A stretch of DNA of 35,060 bases, from positions 1 through 35,060 of the forward strand of contig CAMFSU010000023.1 in NCBI GenBank assembly GCA_945983355.1, given 5' to 3'. Shown one piece after another: positions 1-6,466 of the stretch (its first letter is position 1; each line of letters opens with the position of its first letter). Below the pieces are notes generated by a model that worked only from the letters and a program-made list of their open reading frames with translations, was not told the origin of the DNA and made no database searches. A program made the translations under genes and the position numbers. Origin of the DNA: an uncultured Clostridia bacterium. Its GTDB lineage: Bacteria; Bacillota; Clostridia; Oscillospirales; Acutalibacteraceae.

Positions 1-61
1 TATATATATTACAAGCTCCCAAAATCATATACTTTTGTATACGAAATTTGGGGGTTATTTT

Positions 62-739
62 TTGTTTAATATTATTTTAGAAATTTTGTCAGGAATGTAT
101 TATTTCGCACTTCACGTTGTTACCAAGGGTGCTTTTCCCGCACCGCTTTCAGCTGAAAAGGAAAATGAACTGCTGCTTAAAAGCCAAAACGGTGATATCG
201 ATGCACGCAACACACTTATTGAACACAACCTGCGTCTTGTTGCACACATTGTTAAAAAATACTATGCCACAGGAGCTGACCAGGATGATTTAATATCAAT
301 CGGCACAGTAGGGCTTATAAAAGCGGTCAACACCTTTCGTGCTGACCGCAACATTCGCCTTGCAACCTATGCCGCAAGATGCATTGAAAATGAAATTTTA
401 ATGTTTTTCAGAAATCTTAAAAAGAATTCGCAAGAGGTTTTTATAAGCGACCCAATCGACACCGACGGTCAAGGCAATTCTTTAACCCTTATTGATGTTA
501 TTGCTGATAAAAGCGACATTGTTGAGGAAATTGACACAAAGCTTAAAATTCAAAAGCTGCGGCTGATTATAAACGGCGTTTTAGACGAGCGCGAGCTTGA
601 AATTATTAAGCTTCGTTACGGTATTGGCGGTTGTCCCGAGCTTACCCAACACGAAATAGCACGGCGGCTTGGAATTTCACGCAGCTATGTTTCACGCATA
701 GAAAAATCCGCCTTAGAAAAGCTAAGGCGGAAGTTTTAA
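62..739 (+). CDS. sigK: RNA polymerase sporulation sigma factor SigK, probably with pro-sequence
   Basis: Late mother-cell sporulation sigma factor. The protein has a complete region 2 (the NLRLVAHIVKKY and DLISIGTVGLIKA stretches, then TYAARCIENEILMFFR) and a region 4 helix-turn-helix near the end (LTQHEIARRLGISRSYVSRI). The closest family I recognise is Bacillus SigK, including the GAFPAPLS motif at the start of the mature protein. The reading frame is open from a TTG at 35, but the only good ribosome site is GGGGG at 50-54, seven bases before a TTG at 62; that start gives 225 residues. An ATG at 95 is a third option. From 62 there are about 22 mostly hydrophobic residues before GAFPAPLS, like the Bacillus pro-sequence removed by SpoIVFB. 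The gene is uninterrupted, so no skin-type element splits it. It converges on the pyrR unit, with stops one base apart. Confidence 0.9.
   Translation: MFNIILEILSGMYYFALHVVTKGAFPAPLSAEKENELLLKSQNGDIDARNTLIEHNLRLVAHIVKKYYATGADQDDLISIGTVGLIKAVNTFRADRNIRLATYAARCIENEILMFFRNLKKNSQEVFISDPIDTDGQGNSLTLIDVIADKSDIVEEIDTKLKIQKLRLIINGVLDERELEIIKLRYGIGGCPELTQHEIARRLGISRSYVSRIEKSALEKLRRKF
702..735. terminator. Bidirectional intrinsic terminator inside the sigK 3' end
   Basis: TCCGCCTTAG (707-716), a 5-base loop, and CTAAGGCGGA (722-731) form a perfect 10-bp stem. Read on the minus strand it is followed at once by TTTTT (A-run 702-706), which suits the pyrR unit. On the plus strand it is followed by a weaker AGTTTTAATTATTTT tract. 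It encodes the last residues of SigK. Confidence 0.8.
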
Positions 740-1060
740 TTATTTTCTGTAATATGTATAAAAAATCATAATATGGTCATACTTTCCTGTAACAGTGTTA
801 TGACCCTTCACTGTTACCCCGTCACCCGAGAGGTGCAAAAAATATTCACTGTCCTTTGCCATACAGCGAAAAACATCGGTTTCACCGCACATCACACGAA
901 TTTCACCATCGATGCAAACTATTCTTCCCCGCTTTCCCATAATAACGCTTGTGGGGTTGCCGTTTTCGTCAGTTCCCATTCGGGTTACATATTTAATTTC
1001 GCGCCCGTCCATACTTTTTAAAACAGGGTCATCCTTTTTCTTTTTTAAAAACCAAAGCAT
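740..1060 (-). CDS. Small conserved-looking protein of unknown function, downstream of pyrR
   Basis: A 106-residue soluble protein with a basic start (MLWFLKKKKDD) and no membrane segment or signal peptide. The middle and C-terminal part (GKRGRIVCIDGEIRVMCG, ending in aromatic residues) is predicted mostly beta from its pattern of alternating hydrophobics. I do not recognise a family and assign no function. The start is well supported: GAGGAAT lies seven bases upstream and overlaps the last codons of pyrR, and the two genes are two bases apart, so translation is probably coupled. It ends head-to-tail against sigK and shares its terminator. Confidence 0.7.
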   Translation of the reverse strand: MLWFLKKKKDDPVLKSMDGREIKYVTRMGTDENGNPTSVIMGKRGRIVCIDGEIRVMCGETDVFRCMAKDSEYFLHLSGDGVTVKGHNTVTGKYDHIMIFYTYYRK

Positions 1061-1062
1061 TT

Positions 1063-1614
1063 TTATTCCTCAATTACCTTTTCATAAAGCTCAACCGCAC
1101 AAATATCATCATAAGGCGGAATTTTAAGTGAAATAAGTTCGTTTTTAGAGGTGGGAATATTTTTACCAACATAATCACCCCTGATTGGAAGCTCACGGTG
1201 ACCGCGGTCAATAAGCACCGCAAACTGAATAGATGCGGCACGGCCAAAACGCATTACCGCCTCCATAGCCGCCCTTGCAGTGCGTCCCGTATATAAAACA
1301 TCATCCACCAAAACCACATTTTTATCCTTTACCGAAAAAGGTATGTCACAGGGCTGTATAACAGGGTCAAGCGAATTAACCGTTAAATCATCACGATAAA
1401 AGGTGATATCTAAAACAGATGTGGGCACCTGTACCCCTTCAATTTTATAAATATTTTGGGCAATAATCTCCGAAAGTGGTACACCGCGGCGCTTTATACC
1501 GATTATGCAAATATTTTCGCAACCGTTGTTTTTTTCAACAATTTCGTGTGAAATTCGCATTAGTGCACGGCTTACTGCGGGTGCATCCAAAAGTGTTGCT
1601 TTAAACTTCTTCAT
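1063..1614 (-). CDS. pyrR: Bifunctional pyr operon regulator / uracil phosphoribosyltransferase PyrR
   Basis: Member of the PRPP-dependent phosphoribosyltransferase family that in Firmicutes binds pyr mRNA leaders in response to UMP and has weak uracil phosphoribosyltransferase activity. The PRPP-binding loop VVLVDDVLYTGRT is intact, as are the PyrR hallmarks DRGHRELPIR and YVGKNIPTSKNE. The frame is open to 1638, but GGGGG five bases before the ATG at 1614 fixes the start; 183 residues is the usual PyrR size. No pyr biosynthesis gene follows, only a small unknown gene, so this PyrR would act in trans. Its own leader (about 70 bases) shows no PyrR-binding attenuator that I can recognise. Confidence 0.93.
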   Translation of the reverse strand: MKKFKATLLDAPAVSRALMRISHEIVEKNNGCENICIIGIKRRGVPLSEIIAQNIYKIEGVQVPTSVLDITFYRDDLTVNSLDPVIQPCDIPFSVKDKNVVLVDDVLYTGRTARAAMEAVMRFGRAASIQFAVLIDRGHRELPIRGDYVGKNIPTSKNELISLKIPPYDDICAVELYEKVIEE

Positions 1615-1648
1615 CTTAACCCCCAAAAAACAAAACACATAAAAGCAT

Positions 1649-1922
1649 TAACCGTTACATAAAATATAACCGTACATGCCTTATTGTAACAAATATACCA
1701 TATTAAAGGTTTTTTGTAAAGTTTATTTACCACAACATTTAGTTATTAAAGTGAAAAACCTCCCATTTAAACCACTATTATTTGTTATTTTGTAGGCTGT
1801 TATGCGAAAGTTATAAAGCACAAGGTTGATTTTTTGTATATTTGCACAAAAGAAATGACATAAAATGTCAGTTTTATGTATTTTTTAGAAAAGTTACAAG
1901 TTTGTAACCTTTTATTTGTAAC
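1649..1922. promoter_or_regulatory. Cluster of TTGTAAC/GTTACAA sites and small palindromes between pyrR and the YabE-like gene
   Basis: This 420-base gap without genes holds TTGTAAC at 1684-1690, 1902-1908 and 1916-1922, and GTTACAA at 1893-1899. The 1893-1899 and 1902-1908 copies form a perfect 7-2-7 palindrome. A further TGACAT-AAA-ATGTCA palindrome is at 1856-1870, and a TAACCGT direct repeat is at 1649-1655 and 1667-1673. These look like regulator-binding sites; the regulator is unknown. The rest of the gap is AT-rich with nothing else I recognise. Confidence 0.4.
1692..1720 (-). promoter_or_regulatory. Sigma-A-type promoter of pyrR
   Basis: On the minus strand TTTACA (1715-1720), a 17-base spacer and TATATT (1692-1697). 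Transcription would start near 1685, leaving a leader of about 70 bases before pyrR. A GTTACAA heptamer (1684-1690) lies at the expected start point. Confidence 0.6.
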
Positions 1923-1964
1923 TTTTTTTGAGCAAACTGCCCAAAAATCACATACCTCGATTTT

Positions 1965-1993
1965 TTGACTTTTTTGTAAAAAACGCATATAAT
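1965..1993 (+). promoter_or_regulatory. Sigma-A-type promoter of the YabE-like gene
   Basis: TTGACT (1965-1970), 17-base spacer, perfect TATAAT (1988-1993). Transcription would start near 2000, giving a leader of about 60 bases. Confidence 0.8.
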
Positions 1994-2061
1994 AGGCACA
2001 GCTTTGAAAAAATGGGCTGTAAAATTTAAGGTTTTGCATCCCAAATTAAAGGAGTTATTGG

Positions 2062-3126
2062 ATGATAGAAAAAATAAAGAGCCGCTTGGTTGGTATTCTT
2101 ACTAACAGGCGTGTGCGATTAAGTGCAATAAGCTTGCTCAGTTGCATTACCATCGCAGCTGCTGCTTTACTGCACACATCAGCCCATACAATTAAAGTTT
2201 TTGATGGTGAAACAACCTATACCGTAACCTCGCTTAATAAAAATGTAGCTTCGGTTATGTCAGGTATGAAGTTTAAATTCGACAAATACGCTGTTTTAGA
2301 CACACAGGTTAACCAAAACACCACTTTGGTTGAAATTACCTATGGCTTCCCTGTTTATATTACACAGGGCGATGTAACGACCGAGGTTGAATGTCTTGGC
2401 GGTACCGTTGCCGAGGTTTTAAGGGACAACGGCTATACTGTTGATGAACACGACTTTGTTGAACCCGCACTTAACACACAAATTAAAGAAACCATTTATA
2501 TTGATTATACCGATATTTCTTATGAAAACGGTACAAAGGAAGAAGCTATTCCCTTTAAAACAAAAACCGAATATTCTTCCACCCTTAACAAAGGCACCAC
2601 AAAGGTTACACAAAAGGGTACAAACGGCTTAAAGCGTGTAAATTATACACAAAAGCTTGTAAACGGTGTTGCCGCTTCTACCGATATTCTTTCGGTTGAG
2701 GTTTTAAGCAACCCTGTTGATGCAATTAAGCTTATAGGTACAAAGGTTACCTATGCCAACCCGAAAAACTGGGTGTCTACCCTTTCCCCTAAAAAAGAAA
2801 TTGAGCTTGATGCAAACGGTGTTCCCGTTAAGTACAAGTCAAAAATGACTGTACGCGCTACTGCTTACACCTATACCGGCAACAAATGTGCAACAGGTGT
2901 TGCGCCACAGCCCGGTTACATTGCAGTAAACCCAAAGGTTATCCCTTACGGCACAAAAATGTTTATTAAAACTGTTGACGGCAAGTATATTTACGGTTAT
3001 GCTGTTGCGGCTGATACCGGTGGATTTACCAAAAAGCACCCCACAGGTGTTGACCTTTTCTTTACAAGCAAATCCGCCTGCACAAAATTTGGTGTGCGCC
3101 AAGCAGAAATTTATATTTTAGAGTAA
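2062..3126 (+). CDS. YabE-like cell-wall protein: DUF348 repeats, G5 domain and 3D domain
   Basis: A 354-residue exported protein of the resuscitation-promoting-factor-like (YabE/Sps) group. An N-terminal signal-anchor (about residues 18-40, LSAISLLSCITIAAAALL) is followed by ubiquitin-like DUF348 units (about 40-150), a G5-like segment (about 150-235) and a C-terminal 3D domain (about 260-354). The 3D domain has the expected start (TVRATAYTYTG), the AVAADTGG motif and GVDLFF, which carry the conserved aspartates of the family. Such proteins are thought to cut or remodel peptidoglycan, with the 3D domain related to lytic transglycosylases of the MltA type. The start is set by GGAG at 2051-2054. 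It has its own promoter and terminator, so it is probably a single-gene unit. Confidence 0.88.
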   Translation: MIEKIKSRLVGILTNRRVRLSAISLLSCITIAAAALLHTSAHTIKVFDGETTYTVTSLNKNVASVMSGMKFKFDKYAVLDTQVNQNTTLVEITYGFPVYITQGDVTTEVECLGGTVAEVLRDNGYTVDEHDFVEPALNTQIKETIYIDYTDISYENGTKEEAIPFKTKTEYSSTLNKGTTKVTQKGTNGLKRVNYTQKLVNGVAASTDILSVEVLSNPVDAIKLIGTKVTYANPKNWVSTLSPKKEIELDANGVPVKYKSKMTVRATAYTYTGNKCATGVAPQPGYIAVNPKVIPYGTKMFIKTVDGKYIYGYAVAADTGGFTKKHPTGVDLFFTSKSACTKFGVRQAEIYILE

Positions 3127-3129
3127 TTT

Positions 3130-3165
3130 AAAACCTTTATGTTGACGCATAAAGGTTTTATTTTT
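3130..3165 (+). terminator. Intrinsic terminator of the YabE-like gene
   Basis: AAAACCTTTATG (3130-3141), loop TTGACG, CATAAAGGTTTT (3148-3159), then A and TTTTT. The stem is 12 bp and perfect. The loop is itself a good -35 hexamer for the next gene (see findings). Confidence 0.85.
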
Positions 3166-3181
3166 AAAAATGGTGATTGAT

Positions 3182-3397
3182 ATGTATTATAGACGGCTTA
3201 AAGATTTGCGTGAGGATAAAGATTTAGTTCAAAAAGAGGTTGCGGCGTATTTAGGCATCGACCAACGGGTATACAGTAAATATGAAATTGGAAAGCGCGA
3301 AATCCCTACACGATTTGTGGTTATGTTAGCAAAGCTTTATGGTACTTCAACCGATTATATTCTAAATCTTACAAACAACCCAAATCCCTATAAGTGA
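3182..3397 (+). CDS. Small XRE-family helix-turn-helix regulator
   Basis: A 71-residue single-domain Cro/C1-type DNA-binding protein. The helix-turn-helix is clear: LVQKEVAAYLGIDQRVYSKYE, then the family's usual GKREIPTRFVVMLAKLYGTSTDYIL. There is no effector or membrane domain. An upstream ATG at 3170 has no ribosome site, while GGTGA at 3171-3175 sits six bases before the ATG at 3182, so I prefer 3182. It lies between two terminators and therefore probably has its own weak promoter. The target is unknown. Confidence 0.85.
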   Translation: MYYRRLKDLREDKDLVQKEVAAYLGIDQRVYSKYEIGKREIPTRFVVMLAKLYGTSTDYILNLTNNPNPYK

Positions 3398-3429
3398 AAA
3401 AATGCGAACTCATTTGAGTTCGCATTTTT
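3398..3429. terminator. Bidirectional terminator between the HTH gene and metA
   Basis: A perfect 15-bp inverted repeat, AAAAATGCGAACTCA with a two-base centre and its complement, flanked by A and T runs on the two sides. It ends the HTH gene rightwards and the metA operon leftwards. Confidence 0.9.
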
Positions 3430-3433
3430 GTTT

Positions 3434-4351
3434 TTATTTAATATCCTTAATATCATAAGGTGTTGTTTGGTAAACAAAATAGTTAAGCCAGTTTGAATAT
3501 AAAAGGTTTGCGTGTGAACGCCAAGTAACAATTGGCTCATTTTCGGGGTTATCATCGGGGAAATAGTTTTTAGGAATTTCAATGGGTTTGCCTTCACCCA
3601 AATCCCTAAAATATTCATTTGCAAGGGTGTTGGCATCATATTCGCTGTGGCCTGTAATAAAAATTTGTTTACCCTCGGCTGTAGCCATTGCGTAAACGCC
3701 TGCTTCTTCGGAGGAAGCCAAAATTTTAATTTCGGGTATTTTTTTAATATCCTCAATATCGACAGTTGTATGGCGTGAATGTGGCACCATAAACTCGTCA
3801 TCAAAGCCACGGAACAAAATAGATTTTTTATAGTCGGCCTTATGCTTAAACACACCAAACATTTTCTTATCTAAGGGCTTTTTGTCTATACCAAAATGGT
3901 AATAAAGACCCGCCTGTGCGCCCCAACAAATGTGGAAGGTTGAATGAACGTGGGTTTTGCTCCACTCCATAATCTCGCAAAGCTCTTCCCAATACTCAAC
4001 CTCTTCAAAAGGCATATTTTCAACGGGTGCGCCCGTAATTATTAAACCGTCAAAGGTTTTGTCGCTTACATCTTCAAAGGTTTTATAAAACGCCAAAAGA
4101 TGCTCGGCTGGGGTGTTTTTAGACTTATGGCTTTTGGTATGGATAAGCTCTAACTCAACCTGCAAAGGTGAATTGCCCAAAAGACGTGAAAGCTGTGTTT
4201 CGGTTTCAATCTTTTTAGGCATTAGGTTTAAAAGCAAAATTTTAAGGGGACGAATATCCTGTGTTATGGCACGGGTTTCGGTCATAACAAAGATATTTTC
4301 GTCATTAAGGGTTTTTACCGCCGGTAAATCGTTCGGTATTCTTATCGGCAT
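3434..4351 (-). CDS. metA: Homoserine O-acetyltransferase, MetA family
   Basis: Activates homoserine in methionine synthesis. The 305 residues match the full MetA family: catalytic Cys142 in [12 protein letters not shown], the Lys46-Lys47 pair in LMPKK, and the ITGHSEYD region near the C-terminus. The family is often labelled succinyltransferase, but residue 111 (GAPVE, Glu) is the one known to favour acetyl-CoA in Bacillus MetA; the E. coli succinyl-CoA enzyme has Gly there. This fits the neighbour metY, which uses O-acetylhomoserine. It is the last gene of the T-box operon, 19 bases after metY, with AAGGAAA upstream. Confidence 0.93.
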   Translation of the reverse strand: MPIRIPNDLPAVKTLNDENIFVMTETRAITQDIRPLKILLLNLMPKKIETETQLSRLLGNSPLQVELELIHTKSHKSKNTPAEHLLAFYKTFEDVSDKTFDGLIITGAPVENMPFEEVEYWEELCEIMEWSKTHVHSTFHICWGAQAGLYYHFGIDKKPLDKKMFGVFKHKADYKKSILFRGFDDEFMVPHSRHTTVDIEDIKKIPEIKILASSEEAGVYAMATAEGKQIFITGHSEYDANTLANEYFRDLGEGKPIEIPKNYFPDDNPENEPIVTWRSHANLLYSNWLNYFVYQTTPYDIKDIK

Positions 4352-4370
4352 AGCTTACTGTTTCCTTACT

Positions 4371-5654
4371 TTAAATTTTATCAAGTGCTTGTTTAATATC
4401 AGCGATGATATCCTCTGCTTCCTCAATACCGCAAGAAAAACGGATAAGGTCAGGTGTGATGCCTGCGGCAGTTAATTCATCATCGTTCATTTGACGGTGG
4501 GTTGCATTTGCAGGATGCAAACAACAGGTTCTTGCATCGGCAACATGGGTTGCAATAGAAGCCAGCTTTAACTGCTTCATAAATGCTTCGGCAGCGGCAC
4601 GACCGCCCTTAACACCAAAGCTTACAACACCACAACCGCCGTTTGGCATATATTTCATTGCTAAATCGTAATTCTTGTCACCCTCTAAATGAGGACATCT
4701 TACCCAAGCAATACGCTCATCATTTTTAAGTGCCTTTGCAACTGCAAGGGCATTTTCAGCGTGCTTTTTAATTCTTAAATGCAAGCTTTCAAGACCAAGC
4801 CCCAAAACATAAGCAGTTTGGGCTTGCTGACAGCAACCAAAGTCACGCATTAGCTGTGCGGTGGCTTTGGTTATATATGCGCCTTCAATTCCAAAGCGCT
4901 CGGTATAAGTGACACCGTGATAGCTTTCGTCAGGGGTGCAAAGCCCCGGGAATTTATCGGGATATTTGGTCCAATCAAATTTACCGCTATCAACAATACA
5001 ACCGCCAACAGCGCTGCCGTGACCGTCCATATACTTGGTAGTAGAATGCACAACAATATCAGCGCCCCACTCAAAAGGTCTGCAATGAACAGGGGTAGCA
5101 AAGGTGTTATCGATAATAAGCGGAACACCGTTTTTATGTGCAATATTTGCAAAGCGTTCAATATCCAAAACAGTTAAAGCAGGGTTTGCAATAGTTTCAC
5201 CGAAAACTGCCTTGGTATTGGGTTTAAAAGCGGCTTGTAATTCTTCATCAGAACAATCAGGGTCAACAAAGGTAAAGTCAATACCCATACGCTTTAATGT
5301 AACGGCAAACAGGTTGTATGTACCGCCATAAAGCGCAGAGGATGCAACAATATGGTCGCCACAGCCCGCAATATTGAAAATTGAAAAGAAGGATGCTGCT
5401 TGACCGGAAGAGGTTAGCATTGCGGCAGTGCCGCCCTCCATCTCGCAAATTTTTGCAGCAACATAGTCACAGGTGGGGTTCTGAAGGCGGGCATAAAAAT
5501 AGCCGCTTGCTTCAAGGTCAAAAAGCTTGCCCATATCCTCACTTGTGTCATACTTATAGGTAGTGCTTTGATATATCGGAATTTGGCGTGGCTCGCCGTT
5601 TTTAGGGGTGTAACCACCTTGAACACACTTGGTGCCTATTAAGAAATCACTCAT
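4371..5654 (-). CDS. metY: O-acetylhomoserine sulfhydrylase (aminocarboxypropyltransferase), PLP-dependent
   Basis: Converts O-acetylhomoserine and sulfide (or methanethiol) to homocysteine (or methionine). It is a Cys/Met-metabolism PLP enzyme of fold type I: TSSGQAA near residues 81-87 for the phosphate, DNTFATP near 182-188, and the Schiff-base lysine at 207 in VVHSTTKYMDG. The C-terminal RFSCGIEEAEDI arginine that holds the substrate carboxylate is present. The 427-residue length is typical of MetY rather than of shorter MetB/MetC. Its ATG overlaps the amidohydrolase stop (ATGA), and metA follows directly, giving a two-step route from homoserine to homocysteine. Confidence 0.93.
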   Translation of the reverse strand: MSDFLIGTKCVQGGYTPKNGEPRQIPIYQSTTYKYDTSEDMGKLFDLEASGYFYARLQNPTCDYVAAKICEMEGGTAAMLTSSGQAASFFSIFNIAGCGDHIVASSALYGGTYNLFAVTLKRMGIDFTFVDPDCSDEELQAAFKPNTKAVFGETIANPALTVLDIERFANIAHKNGVPLIIDNTFATPVHCRPFEWGADIVVHSTTKYMDGHGSAVGGCIVDSGKFDWTKYPDKFPGLCTPDESYHGVTYTERFGIEGAYITKATAQLMRDFGCCQQAQTAYVLGLGLESLHLRIKKHAENALAVAKALKNDERIAWVRCPHLEGDKNYDLAMKYMPNGGCGVVSFGVKGGRAAAEAFMKQLKLASIATHVADARTCCLHPANATHRQMNDDELTAAGITPDLIRFSCGIEEAEDIIADIKQALDKI

Positions 5655-6466
5655 TTAATTGCCTCCAAATTAAAAAGTTTCTTCGCGTTTATATTTAGTA
5701 TACTACTTATTTCATTTTTTTCAAGTGGCAGCGACAAAAAATATTCCAATTCACTTTTTGGCGACCACATTGGATAATCGGTGCCAAAAAGCACTTTATC
5801 TGCGCCGTATTCTCTTATAATTTTAAGTGCAGTTTCCTTTGAAATCCACGGAAAGCTTGAAGAACAGTCAACATAAAAATTTGGAATTTCAGCATAAATT
5901 TCCGCCGCTTCTTCCCAAAAGGACCAACCGCCGAAATGGGCACCTATAACCGTTAGATTTTTATAAATTTCCAAAATTGGTAAAAGTCGGTTTGGGTTTG
6001 AAAAATCATATCGGTTATCCCCCGTATGCATTAAAATTTTAAGGCCGTTTTTCTCGCATTCTTCATAAATTTTAAGACAACGGTAATCATCAATTTTAAA
6101 CGCCTGAATATCGGGGTGAAGCTTTACACCTAAAAGCCCAAGCTCCATAAGATGTTCAATATCACCCTTAATATCACTGCTGTCGGGGTGAAGTGTGCCA
6201 AGACCTGTCATTTTTCCGTTAGCTTCCCTTACCGACTGTGCAATAAATTCGTTTATGCTTTTAACCTGCTTTGGTGTTGTTGCAACCGACTGCACAATAA
6301 AATGGTCTATACCTGCTTTTTCGCCTTCAATAAGCAAATCGCTGACAGTACCCTTGCAAAAGGATTTGCAGTTGTAAAAATTGTCAGTACCCGCAACCGC
6401 CCTTTCGGCAATTTTTTCGGGGTATATATGACAGTGTGAATCGATTACATATATTCCGTTTACCAC
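5651..6466 (-). CDS. Amidohydrolase family 2 (TIM-barrel metal-dependent hydrolase)
   Basis: A 271-residue protein of the amidohydrolase-2 group, which includes decarboxylases and lactonases. The metal site looks complete: HCH at residues 11-13 (DSHCHIYPEKI), a middle His in LMHTGDNRYD, a later His in IGAHFGGW, and the Asp in LFGTDYPMWSP. The substrate cannot be told from sequence. Start is GTG at 6466, overlapping the last base of the upstream stop (TAGTG); the stop overlaps metY (ATGA). This tight packing means it is co-translated with the fusion enzyme and metY, and it may act on a product of the fusion enzyme. Confidence 0.85.
   Translation of the reverse strand: MVNGIYVIDSHCHIYPEKIAERAVAGTDNFYNCKSFCKGTVSDLLIEGEKAGIDHFIVQSVATTPKQVKSINEFIAQSVREANGKMTGLGTLHPDSSDIKGDIEHLMELGLLGVKLHPDIQAFKIDDYRCLKIYEECEKNGLKILMHTGDNRYDFSNPNRLLPILEIYKNLTVIGAHFGGWSFWEEAAEIYAEIPNFYVDCSSSFPWISKETALKIIREYGADKVLFGTDYPMWSPKSELEYFLSLPLEKNEISSILNINAKKLFNLEAIK

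Noticed and set aside
1615-1690. PyrR-responsive attenuator in the pyrR leader
   Set aside because: No binding-loop consensus and no terminator-antiterminator pair is visible.
1800-2039. 79-codon minus-strand frame upstream of the YabE-like gene
   Set aside because: It covers a strong plus-strand promoter and AT-rich low-complexity DNA, has no ribosome site and an unlikely composition.
1640-2061. c-di-AMP (ydaO-type) riboswitch, often found before wall-hydrolase genes
   Set aside because: The leader of the YabE-like gene is only about 60 bases and lacks the G-rich conserved core.
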